64,000 bases of DNA from Agapanthus africanus (Eukaryota > Streptophyta > Magnoliopsida > Asparagales > Amaryllidaceae): the NCBI GenBank assembly GCA_030015575.1, contig CM057347.1:504993176-505057175 (forward strand). The letters are read 5' to 3'. The notes under the pieces were generated by a model. It worked only from the letters and a program-made list of their open reading frames with translations. It did not search any database and was not told where the DNA came from. Numbering within the stretch: position 1 is the stretch's first letter; every line of letters begins with the position of its first letter. A program made the translations under genes and the position numbers. Shown here in pieces: positions 10,958-22,790 of the stretch.

Positions 10958-13900
10958 TATAATACCCAGTCCCTTTTCTACCAATATGTGTATTTATGTT
11001 ACTCTTGAAGTTTATTTATTTTATAAATATTATTTTAGTAATATAACTTTTCCTAACCCTAATTTATCTCAGGCCCATTACCTATCAATTCTATATTTTA
11101 CAGATTCTTTTATTTCATTTTTATTTACCTATTCTTATTTATTTCCAAACCGGGCCCTTTTCTATTCTCTTATTCTTTTATTTCACCCAATCCCAAGCCC
11201 ATTCTTTTTAAATAACTTAATTTCTTTTATTACACCCAAACTTATTTTCCCTCAGCCCATAAACCATTTTCCCTTTCAAAATTCCCTCAGCCCACAAATT
11301 AAATCAATACAATTTATTGAGCAGCCCGGCCCATTTCTTTTCCCTTATAATTCTTTTAAATTTTTACAACTGTCCCGGCCCATTCTCTTCAGCCCGCCAG
11401 CCCAACTTCCTTCAACCCAACCCGACCCGCTCCTACACCCCTCCTTCTTCCCCAACGGCTACTCCCCACTTTCCCGCTCCCTGTTTCCCACGACCCGCCT
11501 CCTCCGCCCACGCTCGCGCGCGTTACCTCACGACGCGCGCCCTCGTCTCTCTTTCTCTCTCCCTCACTCCCATCACTTTCCCTCATTCCTCACTCTCTAA
11601 AACATCCTCCTCTCTCAACCCACCACGAAACCCACTACACACCCCATCCCCGCAACCGAGCTCCTTAAACCACTATCGTCGTCGGCAGCAACCACCATCA
11701 CCGACCACCTCATCTCTTCATCCACCTCCTCCCTCGCCGGCATACTCTCCATCTCCGGAGCTTCGAGCTTGAGACGACCTCCTGCACACCCGAGCTCGAA
11801 CCCCCGCGCCCTTCACCGGCACCCACGACGTCGACAAGCTCCCCACTGCCCCGAGCCGCCTCGTCGACCGCATCATCATCATCATCGTCGTCGTCGACAA
11901 CAATTTCTCTCTCCCTCTCCCTACTTCTCTCTCTTTCTCACTCTCCCCCTTTCTTTAATTCTCTCTCTCTCTCTTGATATCTCTCTCTCTCTCTGGCTCT
12001 CTCTTTCTCTCCCTCTCCAGTTCTCTCTCACTCTCACTCTAGCTCTCTCTCTCTCTCTCTTTCTCACACACTCTCTCTCTATATCACTCTCTCTCTCACT
12101 GCCCCCGCTCAATCTCTCTATCTCTCCGCTCTCTCTCTTTCCCTGTTCTCTCTCACTCTCTAAATTTCTCTCTCCCTCTCCTATCAACCGGCCAACACCA
12201 CAAACACCAGTGCCAAAACCGAGCCTGTGCCACCAAGTTCAAGCCGAGACCAAATCTTGTCGTTGTTGCCCGCGCATGTGTCGTTGCCGTGCCGCGCGTG
12301 TGTCGTTGCCGCTGCCGTGTGCCCCAAAATGTCTCCAGGCAAGTTCTCTACTTGCTACATGCTAAATTATGTTTGTTACAAACTAAAGTCGTATAGATTC
12401 CGTAGTTACTTTTCCCGATAAATTATATGACGTACCTGTTCGATACATGATCCCAATGAAAATACTCGTCTAATTTGACGGAACTGGATTGTTTATATTG
12501 GCCCATGTAGTGATAAATACCTTGTACAAATTTCGCTGGAAAATACGACTATTAACGACTAAAACGACTACCCCCAAGTATACCTGTAAAACTGGAAATT
12601 TCTTGTACCTGAAAACCGTTAAAATCACCATAAATTATATACATACTGAAATGATGTGTTCGAGGGCTTAAATCGAAGCCGACTCGACGAACTATAACCC
12701 TATACAAGGTTCTTATGGTTTGTGTACCTAAATTGTGACAATATTTAGACCGGAGTGCGACTCTGGACTGCAGTCCAGAGCGACTCTAGATGTTGTTTAC
12801 TGTCCCGTAATAGGTACCACCCTGTTTCCTTAATTCGTAGGTTGCGGAACTCCGCTGTTTAATAAATGTGAATCTGTTAGCTAGATAACACAAGTGGTTT
12901 CATTCTGTTTCGTCATCGTTTGTTATTTAATCTGTAATTTAAAAGATCGGGACGTATAACAGTCCCAACAGAATCAGAATTGACATACTAGTATTTAACA
13001 GTGTATATCTCTTGACGTACAGACGCGATTGAGAATCCGTCTGTTGCGTTGAAAACCTTACTGGAAACCCTAGATTTCATTCAACTGTAGCATCGCTAAA
13101 ATCTGATCCCAACTGGGATTAAAATGCGTTGTGAAATGGACTTCTGATTCTGAAACCGGATTTCCAGCCGTGAACGCTTAAAATGAAATGGCCATAACTA
13201 GTGATCCTGAAACCCGATTGGCGTGAAACTAAATTCGCTGGATAGATAATTGAACATACTACTTAATCCTCGTTCATCGTTCCGCTAAACTGTACCCGTA
13301 TGATTTATGATAAATTGTGCAAGTGGTATAATACTGTTTTATGACATTTTAATCATGCTTTACATACTGTTCCTCATCATATCATACATATGTCATTGCA
13401 TTGAGAACCTAGTGATCATGTGCATTACCCAGTGTTAGGTATTAGTGATGATTGTGGCAAGTACGTTAGTGTTCGTGCATGAGTGAATAAGTGAAAGTGG
13501 CACGTACTTGTACACAATCAGTGAACCTTATTATTCTATTGCATTGTCGACGTCTGTGCGACGCGTGTACATGTGACTATAAGTGGTATGGGACACTTAT
13601 GGAAGCTCTTGCATGGGTGTCACAGATAAGGTACCAGACACTGCCATTTATCTCAGGTATTAGTCGGGACGTGCTTGATGGAGGTCCTGCCTCCAGTTCT
13701 CGCGCAGACTTGTCATAGACGGATTGGTATTTGAGGTTATGGTTAGCGTTTGATGTAGACCACGGGGTGTGGGGTAGTCTGAGTGTGAGTTCAACAGAAT
13801 CTCGGGAGTCCCATGCCGGCTTATATATATGGAGATATATGGAGATTTACAAGGTACATGATTATTACCGTGAGTTACATGTTGGGCCCGTGGTCCCTTG

Positions 13901-14517
13901 CCCTTGGGTCCTACCCTTGGGTGGAGGACACTCGCGAGTGGTTGACTCTCACACTTGGACTGACGATAGGCTTAGTGACCTGTACAGTGAGACTTAGAGA
14001 CTGATAGGGATAATGGCATTGATATACATTACTTACCGTTGTTGACATACCTGGCATATTATATTACTGTTTTACTGTTCATCTGATCCATTAGACACTT
14101 CATTGATTACTGCATGTTCATATCTATACCGTTATGATTTACTGTTATATATATCTATTATCACTGTTCGAGTTGTCACTTGTATAAATATATTATATTG
14201 CTATTTTGTCGCTCTGACGACCTAAGTATGCATGCTCAGTGTGAGGAGATGATTTAGCCTGGATCAGGACCGGACGCACATTACGGACATCTTGATTAGC
14301 TATCCAGAGTTATACCCTTTTTGTTTTCCATCAGGTCAGTCCTTTATATTGTTTTGTTTCAGTTACTGCATTTCTCATTGCCTGTGCATTATTTACCGAT
14401 TACCAAGTAAAGTTAGAAGCCGAAGTGTGACTACGTCAGGATATTTCCTTGACCGTAGAAGCATGGCTGGCCTTGTTAACCCCTCGTATTTCGTATTTTG
14501 GGAAGCGGGGCGTGACA
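10958..14517 (+). repeat. 3' LTR of element C
   Basis: Matches 4492-8081. Its first dinucleotide is mutated (TATAATACCC instead of TGTAATACCC), and it ends GGGCGTGACA followed by the second ACGAA duplication. Confidence 0.9.
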
Positions 14518-14522
14518 ACGAA

Positions 14523-17413
14523 GATCCACAGTTATTTGGATACTCTATCATATGGTTATATACGAACTCGAAAGGAACTTGTTCCAGTTCGGGGATGGAT
14601 TCAGGTTCAGGAGAAATAGGAATAAGGTTTATTCAATTATCTTTTATCTTTACCTTCTCTCGCGTTACGCGTGCCCCTAGGATTGGGACTGTACACCTAT
14701 TATGCTTATTGGATAGTCTTCTTCCAAACCATAGGCTGGTGCCGAACGGTAGGGAAGGAAGAAAACCATTTAACCTAAGGGGGTGTACAGAAGGTAACGA
14801 CTAAACACATATAAAGGGATTTGGAGAGATGGCAAAGAAATATACGGTTACGGTCATGAATCTGGATAATGGAAGAGGCATTATTAGGAACACCCGGATA
14901 CCCCTTCGAAACGTTTACATGTTTCAGTTTCACTGTGTATTGTTAATAGAGAACTGATTTCCCAATTAGTACTTACTCCAGGGTATGTATTTACCAGGTT
15001 TGATTCTCACATCTGTATGGTTTTACAGATGATGAGTGTGAGCAAGTTATTAGGAATTAGGTGATTATCCTCATTATATCGGAATTCGTTGTAATTGGTG
15101 ATATTTGAGGAAATCGTCTGGGCTGTTTGCCGGACGACAAATATTTGGTTTTGAATATCCGTTGTTATGCATCAATTTCAAATTGATATATCTATACGTT
15201 TATTGTTATAAAGTGAGATATAACTTTTTGAAATTATGTCTATGCCATTTATCTATATCAGTGGATGGTTAGGTAAGGAGCATTAAATAGCGGTGTAATT
15301 CTTCTTAACCATAAGTACAGTTTTCAACCTACGACACACAGGGAATGGGTTATTAGACTCAGGGGACTTATACAGAGTATTGTATGTTGTCCAGTATCCG
15401 TTAGGACAGAGGGGTTGGTACTCGTACTATATTCTGTTTACTTATGACTTCTCTAGTTCTTAGACATGTGTTTCGTAGAAATACAAGGTCCAAATTTTGA
15501 GAAGTTATAGGTATATGAATAAAGTAGAGAACCAGGTATTGCAAGTATCAGGATTCTTCAAGGTGATCGAAGATGTGGATACTTTTGTATGGTATTCAGT
15601 TGATAGTAATGATTATGAGAAACTTGTTTCTCTTTCAGATTACTCATATCTGGATGCATTCCTAAGTTAAGTAACGTTGATCGGCCTCTTTCCATTTAGT
15701 TGACATGCACTGGAGACAGCTGCATGATTTGAATCTGGTTCCAATTAAATCTGTGCCTCTGTTTCTATACTGGATATAGAATAGTTCATATCTTGACAAT
15801 GTTAAGGTACGGGGAGTTGTCCGGCTTATGCTTAAAATCAGACTCTGGATAACTCAAGGCACGTTTCTGTAATGGCTGTTTGTGGGTTGACCCGGACTAT
15901 GACGAGGGTTGATTTTCTACCATCTGGAAGATCAATAGTGATATTGTTCTTGACTCGCCACAGTTTTGATAAAAATGGATTTTTTCATAAAACAGTAGTG
16001 GGAGTATGGTAGAACTGGAAGTGATTTCAGAACCGCAAACGATTACTGAAAATTTGATAAGAACCTAAAAATTCGATCTGGTTTGACATTCCATTGGCTA
16101 CTCCGCAGATATGGTGGGTAATCTCAGGCACTCGAGAGGTACTTTGGTATGCTCAAGGACGGTGATAGGGAGGTTCTTGTTTACCCAGACATGACACTAC
16201 TGTTGTTCCAGGCTATGAGACCCGGCAGGAGGATGAGTATAGCGTCGTTCTGAACTGGGTTTAGAAGTGCACGCGTATATGACTCTGCCGGAGGGTTGTC
16301 GTAGTAAGTGGGAGCAGCGGAAGCATAGTGGAAAAGTGGTTTATATCTATTTATAGACTAAAGCAGAAATAGCGGAGATAGATCATCTATTTCTGATGTG
16401 ACAGTCATAGGTTTGACTTCATCAGAATAGGGGATGGATCTGTTAAGAATGTAGTAGGGTGTGATGTCTTGGTATTTGGATGACATACACAGAGTAGGAA
16501 GTGAAATTCCTATACTACGATCGGTTATACTTTGGTTGTCACACAGTGGTTTCTCCACATAGGGTTTGGATATTATATCAGGCATTCTGGTTACTAGATC
16601 TATGGTTTTAGATCTAGATTTAGGAAATGCCCCAATCTGGGTACTTAGACAGTCTTCTAAAGGTGTTTTAGAATGTACGACTCCTGGCACGGTAGTATAC
16701 CTGCAGGTGATGGAGTCACCATCTCTAAAGGTGTCTTACAGACTAAAGGGGAGAGGGATGTGCATGATTGGCAGATCACTTGCTTAGGCAATTGAGTTGA
16801 TCATGAGATGTCAAGTACCACACCAGATGTTGTTTTTGCACGAGATGCAATAAGATGATACTAATCCAATAATCCAATCCTGGAGAAACATTCGGAAGCT
16901 GTTTTAGAACATAAGTTGATGTTCTAGGGATATGATAACGGCATCCTCCTTCGGGAGACAGTTATCATTCCAGGCTTCCAAGGTGACCTGGATGACAGAG
17001 TTACTGTCAGAGTTATAGTTTTCCCTCTGACGAGGGGCAGTGTTTTGAACAGGTGATCCAAGCGGACACTGAGAGAGGCATGACGCAGGATACTGATTAA
17101 GTTCAGTTGACGATACAGTCTAAGAAGTTTGGATTTGGAGTTCATTTATGAGCTATGTCCCATCAGATATCCAGACATATTCTAAGACAGGTATTGCTCA
17201 TTTCGGGAGATGGCTTTTTCCGCGAACTTGAAATTAAGAGAGACATAAAAAGAAATATCAGGGCGGATCCACTCACTGAGGCTATTCCTCGAACACAATA
17301 GTTTCGCAAACGGGTTTTGTGAGACTGATTAGTAGAGGAGGTGGGTGTTCGGTATCACACGGGCTATAAGTATGCAACATCGCAATAATTAGCCTTGAGT
17401 GCAAGTGGGAGAT
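14523..17413 (+). pseudogene. Element B internal region, right part, with probable Copia RNase H relic
   Basis: This continues B after the C insertion. No intact frame and no YVDD-like RT motif are present. Between about 16950 and 17300 the forward frames give fragments resembling the end of Copia RNase H: a GDLDDR segment and, at 17263-17298, ADPLTEAIPR, close to the family's ADPLTK signature. Stops and shifts interrupt it. The polypurine run GTGGGAGAT (17406-17413) ends the region. Confidence 0.5.
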
Positions 17414-17543
17414 TGTTGGATATAGTGCCATCAGAGTCAATTATTGGATTGCAGGCACGTGATTGTAATGATTGAGGGAGGACCTATACCGGTAGGACTG
17501 TCTTACTCGAGAGGTTTTATACTATCTGGTTTGTCTTTATCAT
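17414..17543 (+). repeat. 3' LTR of element B, first 130 bp
   Basis: Starts TGTTGG after the polypurine run and is interrupted at 17544 by element D. It resumes at 38311 after the ATCAT duplication. Confidence 0.85.
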
Positions 17544-18461
17544 TGTTCCCCTCCGAAGGATGCGACGAAGATGCGATATACGTCTTTGCCTGAAATTCGG
17601 GGCAGATGCTAATTGGTGCTATCCGTCCACCTCTCCGAAGATGCCAAGTTGATTTATGGCACCGTATATCGAAGGTTTAAATGGATGCGGCCGATATAGC
17701 AGACTTCGTCAGATTCACCCTCGCTTGAGGGGTTTTTGATTGTGGGGACGCTCTTCCCTGCAGGCGCAAGCCTCTGCAGTTAATTACGCTACTGCATCGC
17801 GGTAACAACTTTCTCCTTCTCCAGATGGTCACTTCGTGTCGTGGGTGTTTGTTTTGTGTTTGGTTGCTCGTGGATTGTATACGGAGACTAATTTGTTCTG
17901 TCGCCCGTAGGACGTGGATTAGTTCAAATCCGTATCTTTCTTAGATTTGGGTTTAGGAGGGTGTTTAAGGATACGTTAGCCTTATTTGAGGCTAAGATCA
18001 ATTTAAACGTTTGTTAAGGACACGTTAGTCTAATTTAAGACTAAGATCGACTTAATGGGATCGTTTAGATCCAACAAGAGAGCATTTGGACTATATTGTT
18101 TAGTTTAGAGACATTGCGGTCGATTACCAATTTAAGGACATGGTGGTCCATGGAATGTATGTCCGTCGGGACCCGTCACCTCTCTGAAGATGTTGAAGGA
18201 TTACAACGACAAATATCAGAGGAGTTCAGAAATGTACCCTTGAACCAATGTTGGTTGGGGAATCTATAGTCCAATTTGGGACTAAAGTCTGTTTGAAGGT
18301 TTATGAGCATATGTGCTCAGTTGATGTGAGTTGAACATTTTATCGTTCTGACTGTTGAGCCTTTATTTGGGCTCGGCCCTTTTATAATGCGTAGCATTGG
18401 GCTCTGTAATTAAATGCATAGCATTTATATTTGGCCTGTTAGGATTTTACTTAGACATCTG

Positions 18462-18596
18462 CCCTTTTAAATAATGCATAACATTTATATTTGGCCTGCT
18501 AGGCCTTTACTTGGGCTCTGCCCTTTTAAATAATGCATAGCATTTATATTTGGCCTGTTAGGATTTTACTTGGCATCTGCCCTTTTAAATAATGCA
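18462..18596. repeat. About 59-bp tandem repeat in D, continued at 36989-37045
   Basis: Units begin CCCTTTTAAATAATGCATA at 18462, 18521 and 18581, and a diverged unit lies further left. E inserted in the third unit, so the remainder continues at 36989. Confidence 0.85.
18592..18596. other. Target-site duplication ATGCA of element E
   Basis: ATGCA is repeated at 36984-36988 at the other end of E. Confidence 0.92.
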
Positions 18597-18855
18597 TGTC
18601 ACGCCCCACTTCCCAGTGTACGGTGAAGGAGATGCGACGAGATCCGCTACGTATATGCTCAGAAGTACATACGCTAAGCGTATCTAAGCAATATAAAATA
18701 AGTACACAAGAGACAAGAAATAAAAAGAACAGCAACTTTTATTTATTAACATTCTTTGTATAATACATGAAAGGAAATACAACTGAAATAAAAGATGCCT
18801 AAACAGTGGCATAACAGGAAATAAAAAGTACAGAAAGGAAAAGTGTACAATGAAA

Positions 18856-18939
18856 CTACAGTGCATGGTCTTCAGTAAACTGCTCCAAGTCTTCTTGTGA
18901 TGGCTCAACCTCTGCCGGGTCCAAATCACTTGACGACAT
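18856..18939 (-). CDS. LTR acidic micro-ORF, copy 1 (E 3' LTR)
   Basis: 27 codons, beginning MSSSDLDPAEVEPSQEDLE and ending EDHAL. Ten of 27 residues are acidic. The same frame is open with an almost identical peptide at 27019-27102, 40586-40669 and 44699-44782, and diverged at 58829-58924. In this copy the TCAGGTGA acceptor-like site before it reads TCAAGTGA. It lies just upstream of the poly(A) region. I know no such family, and translation is unproven. Confidence 0.45.
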   Translation of the reverse strand: MSSSDLDPAEVEPSQEDLEQFTEDHAL

Positions 18940-18982
18940 TCAAAGAAGAGAGAAACAGAATGTCGTCAGCGAACAGGTCGCT

Positions 18983-18994
18983 CGGTAAGTCCCA
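18983..18994 (-). promoter_or_regulatory. Donor-complementary element in E 3' LTR
   Basis: The sense RNA reads TGGGACTTACCG, a perfect 12-nt complement of the leader donor region of the same LTR (20999-21010). Confidence 0.5.
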
Positions 18995-21002
18995 AAGGTA
19001 AGAGGGAAGTAGAAATAAAAACAGAATAAGAAGATACATTTTAAAGTGTAAACTATTGTTGTAATGTTATGTCAACGCTGTTGTTTGTAGCTTGATACAG
19101 AAGGATGCCAGTGTATAGGAGGGGAGTCTCTATATGCCAGAGACTAAGGGCACGTATAGTACAAGGTACCGTTTATGCCACGGTACAACAGCAACTGGAT
19201 TCATGTTAGGTGTGTTAAATCTGACCACCCCGTGCCACCTTTAACACCTTCCGTACCAATCTATCCCTTAAACCCCGCGATGTCTTGTTTGTTTTGTTAT
19301 CTTGTAAATTGTAGTGATTGTATGATTGATTGACTGACTGACCCAAACCATGATATCAGGAAACGGTTATAACTGTATAGTCATGTAAATGGAATACTGG
19401 GAATCATGTAAAAGGAATATATCCATAGTTCGGTTCAGTCAAATTGTATAAACTGATAATTGTATTCATGGATTCATGTGTTCATATTGAATTGGAAACT
19501 TGTAGATTATGGATTGACTTGAATCATATTCAAGTCAGATTAATCAGACTCAAATCCGAGTCAGACAATCAGAAATGTGAAACGAAGTCTTATAACTGCT
19601 AGGGTCCTTAGGGTAATTTATAAACTTGAGGGGTTTTATGTAAAAATACTTTTATATACTTTTTCAAAATACACCTCAAATATTTATTTTACGTCTTTAG
19701 AGTTGTGGATTTTATGCTGTGACATTTCAAACGAAAATATCCTAGTTTCATAAATAATGGTATTTATCTGTAATATTGATTATTTGAAGTTCATGGTATT
19801 TTAGTGTAACCTTTATTCTTTTGTGATTTTTAGAAAAAGGTGGAAAATTTATATTATAATAAAATAGGTATTTAAAAGATAAATATACATATGTTTATAC
19901 AAAAATAATTTTAATAAATATTTTATATTTCAAAAATCTCATTTTCTTACGATGTCGTATTTTAAACCTTTCGAGACCGAATGCTCCTTGCGGAGGTCTG
20001 AATCTCGCACTACTAGCCTAAGGGTGCGCGATAAACCGCACGATCCCGAACGGGTTCCCCAAAGATGGGTTGTAGCGGCGTTTTGCAAAGATTGTAAAAT
20101 ACTAATCCTTAGAAAACGGTTTTTATAAAGTAAAAGGTATTTACTTGAAAAGTGTAATTTTCCGTATTTTAGATTCTAGGATTTCCTAAACCAACTAGCC
20201 TATTTCTAAAAGGTCTAAACGACAAGTCGTTAGAAGCCTCAAATCGCCTCTTCACCGCCAATTGCGGCCAGGTAAGTGGGAGGCTCTCCACTACAAGTAG
20301 TGGCCCTAATTAAGTAACCACTTGCCTTAGACACACTTGCCTAGACACCACAAAGTCAGGTTTAGATAAACGATCGATGTCCACAACTTATCGTATTTTC
20401 CTAGTAAGAAATATTTACTTCAAAGTGTAACAAATCTAAAACCTTTAAAAATGGTTTTATTAAGATTATAGTATTTTAATGAAAGTTTCGTTTTATCGTA
20501 TTCTAAGTTTTGATGATATCATTTTAGGGTTGTATTTGCGTGTGTGTGGAGGTAGGTCGTTACCTCGTGCTCTACTTTAAATGTATAGCAAGTTAAGGGT
20601 TAAATGTGAAATGGAAACATGATGGTATTAAAGTGTAAAAATACGGTAAATTGAAAAGGTTATCATTTCATGTGTGAAAACTTATTCAAATTGACTTTTA
20701 GAAGTTTAATGGTCAAGATAGAGATGTTTAGGAATGATTGAATTGATTAGAAGAAGAAAAATAAATATTATGGTATTAAAGTGAAAAAGAATACGATATT
20801 GCAAAAGCTATCATTTCATGTGAGAAATTTTGTTCAAATTAGTTGTTATGTGATTAATAGTCAACATGAATAAGTTTAAGTATTATGGAATTGGTGACAA
20901 ATGAGATTTTATAGAAAACCGAATCCGAAATCGGTTTGTTCCGATTTCCGTCAGGTTTCGTAATTTCGTATTTTTGAGAAGTAGAAAGAAGGAAAGAATG
21001 GG

Positions 21003-21008
21003 ACTTAC
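21003..21008 (-). promoter_or_regulatory. Leader splice donor GTAAGT in E 3' LTR
   Basis: AACCG followed by GTAAGTCCC about 200 nt below the TATA box. Equivalent sites are at 29165-29170, 42765-42770, 50585-50590 and 57082-57087. Confidence 0.6.
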
Positions 21009-21584
21009 CGGTTTCGATCTATACTAAAGAGTATAGGGGAACAAGGTGAGTGGCCGAGGCGTTGTTTCGTCGCCGGTTGTTTCAAAAAAACGTAGCCGGA
21101 ATTCCGTCAGCGCTTCGCCGTGAACTCGATTTCAAAGTACACCCTTCTTGTAAAAATTTTGAGAGAGTAAAGCTAGTGTTTTGGGATGAGAGGGTAGAGG
21201 GTAGGGGGTCTATTTATAGGGTAGGCTAGGGTAGGGTAGGTGAAAGGTTTTTATTTTAAAAAAAATTGTAAAAAATTAAAGAAAAACATTAAAATTTGTA
21301 TTAAATAGGGTGTAATTAACATTCGGGAACCGATCCATTAAAATGGTGTAAACAGGGGAGTTTAGAAGACGAAAAGCCAAAACTTTTGTTTTGGGGACTC
21401 GGCCGTCCGGCCTAGTCCGGCCGGCGGCGCCGGCCGAGTCCGGTGGTCGTCGGGTGTGGGTTCGCCTGACGTAGCTCCTGGTATATTCACTTTTTAGGGT
21501 TCAGTTCAACTTTTGGGAGTTATGGCCTGTGGACTGTTGGGCTTCCAAGAATTTTAAAAGAAAAAATAATCTAAAAATAATGCA

Positions 21585-21653
21585 GGGTATGGGATTTGAA
21601 CTCTGGTGGCTTGGTTCAGCAGTGCAAGGTATTACCAATGAGCTACAAGCTCC
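21585..21653 (-). promoter_or_regulatory. tRNA-like module with A and B boxes, E 3' LTR
   Basis: On the minus strand TAGCTCATTGG (21635-21645) fits the Pol III A box and GAGTTCAAATCCC (21591-21604) fits the B box, about 30 bp apart. The D-loop GGTA wording and ACCTTGCACTGCTGAACC in between resemble a tRNA, but the acceptor and T stems do not pair. The same module is in four other LTR copies here. Confidence 0.6.
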
Positions 21654-21769
21654 TTCTTGTAATTATTGTGGGAAAATAGATACTTAAAGTAATAACAACA
21701 AAATTAAATACTCCAAATATACTTCAAATTTAAATCAAATTTATGTATACAAAAATTGAAGTTGTTACA

Positions 21770-21806
21770 ATCTACCCTCCTTATAAAAATTTCGTCCTCG
21801 AAATTT
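21770..21806 (-). other. Polypurine tract region of element E
   Basis: On the minus strand, AAATTTCGAGGACGAAATTT followed by TTATAAGGAGGGTAGAT ends at the 3' LTR. Confidence 0.85.
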
Positions 21807-21829
21807 ACAACTTTTATTTGAGGACTAGT

Positions 21830-21979
21830 TTAAAAAAAGTGAGGATATCTTGCACGCATTTCATCTTCCCTTTCCCATGCGGATTCTCCTGGAGTGTCTT
21901 TCCTCCACATTACCCAGACCAAGTTAACTTCCTTATTCCGAAGTGTCTTCACTTTCCTGTCCAGGATCTCCACAGGTTG
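21830..21979 (-). pseudogene. Chromodomain of element E, cut off by an in-frame stop
   Basis: After TAA at 21980-21982 the same frame runs on for 49 codons, PVEILDRKVKTLRNKEVNLV followed by WVMWRK and SAWEREDEMRARYP. This is the chromodomain-type tail of Tekay/Del integrases, which in the family directs integration toward heterochromatin marks. A single base change explains the stop. The domain itself looks intact. Confidence 0.85.
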
Positions 21980-21982
21980 TTA

Positions 21983-22723
21983 CTCACAAGACAAGTCGGG
22001 CTGTATAGTGAGCTCGGAATGATCAAGTACATGGCTGGGGTCACTCACATACTTTCTGAGTTGGGATATGTGGAACACGTTATGCACTCCTTCCAATGAG
22101 GGTGGAAGCGCTAAGCGGTATGCCACTTCACCGACTCGTTCGAGTATGTCGAACGGTCCAATATATCTCGGACTCAATTTACCCCGTCTTCCAAATCGGA
22201 TCACTCCACGGTTCGGAGATATCTTCAAGAATACATGGTCTCCTGGCTGGAACTCCAAGTGTCGTCTCTTTGCATCAGCCCAGTGTTTCTGTCGATCTTG
22301 GGCTATGCGCATTCTTTCCCTGATAGTACGAACCACATCAACGGTCGCTACTATCATCTCTGGTCCAAGAAGTTCCCTATCTCCGATGTCGTCCCAACTT
22401 AATGGTGATCGACACTTCCTTCCATAAAATGCTGCAAAAGGTGCCATTCCTATGCTCGCTTGGTAGCTGTTATTGTACACGAACTCCACAAGATGAAGGT
22501 GATCTTCCCACGATCCTTTGAAGTCTAGCATACACGCTCTGAGCATATCCTCCAAGATCTGAATAGTTCGTTCCGACTGACCATCTGTTTGTGGATGATA
22601 AGCCGTGCTGAAGTTCAGACTTGTTCCCAAGCTAGCTTGCAGACTTTGCCAAAATTGTGATCGGAACCTGGTGTCACGATCGGAGACAATGCAGATCGGT
22701 ACTTCATGAAGTCTCACAATTTC
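21983..22723 (-). pseudogene. Element E exon 4: integrase core, second half
   Basis: Starts EIVRLHEVP after the AG of intron 3. It includes the second catalytic Asp in SDRDTRFRSQFW and the block AYHPQTDGQSERTIQILEDM with the catalytic Glu, then the GPF and LRKYVSDPSH landmarks. Together with exon 3 this completes the DDE integrase. Confidence 0.9.
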
Positions 22724-22790
22724 CTGTATGAGTTCATGGGTATCAGAGATAGTACATTATGAAGAGTTTAAATCGTAATTAGATTATTAC
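22724..22790 (-). other. Intron 3 of element E (67 bp, within integrase)
   Basis: On the minus strand it starts GTAATAATC and ends CTCATACAG. Removing it joins KKYME to EIVRLH exactly as in intact Gypsy integrases. Unspliced, the frame stops after three codons. Confidence 0.85.

Larger units (their letters stand above)
4492..14517 (+). mobile_element. Element C: non-autonomous giant-LTR retrotransposon (Gypsy-related, no pol)
   Basis: Two direct LTRs (4492-8081 and 10958-14517, about 3.6 kb each) flank only 2.9 kb of internal sequence, with a 5-bp duplication ACGAA on both sides. The internal region has a tRNA-Met primer site, a small zinc-knuckle ORF, an acidic-repeat ORF and a polypurine tract much like that of the Tekay-type elements in this window. 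There is no protease, RT, RNase H or integrase. The two LTRs are very alike by eye, so the insertion looks fairly recent. F (29573-36609) is a solo LTR of the same family. Confidence 0.9.
18597..21769 (-). repeat. 3' LTR of element E
   Basis: 3173 bp, almost identical to 26760-29572 plus 36615-36983. On the minus strand, in order: a tRNA-like module (21585-21653), a TATA-like CCTATAAATAG (21210-21221), a GC-rich leader, donor GTAAGT (21003-21008), about 2 kb of AT-rich sequence, an acidic micro-ORF (18856-18939), a poly(A) signal near 18740 and a U5 palindrome near 18668-18684. Confidence 0.92.

Noticed and set aside
21585..21653. A true tRNA gene
   Set aside because: A and B boxes are present but acceptor and T stems do not pair and no clear anticodon arm forms. 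Kept only as a tRNA-like regulatory module.
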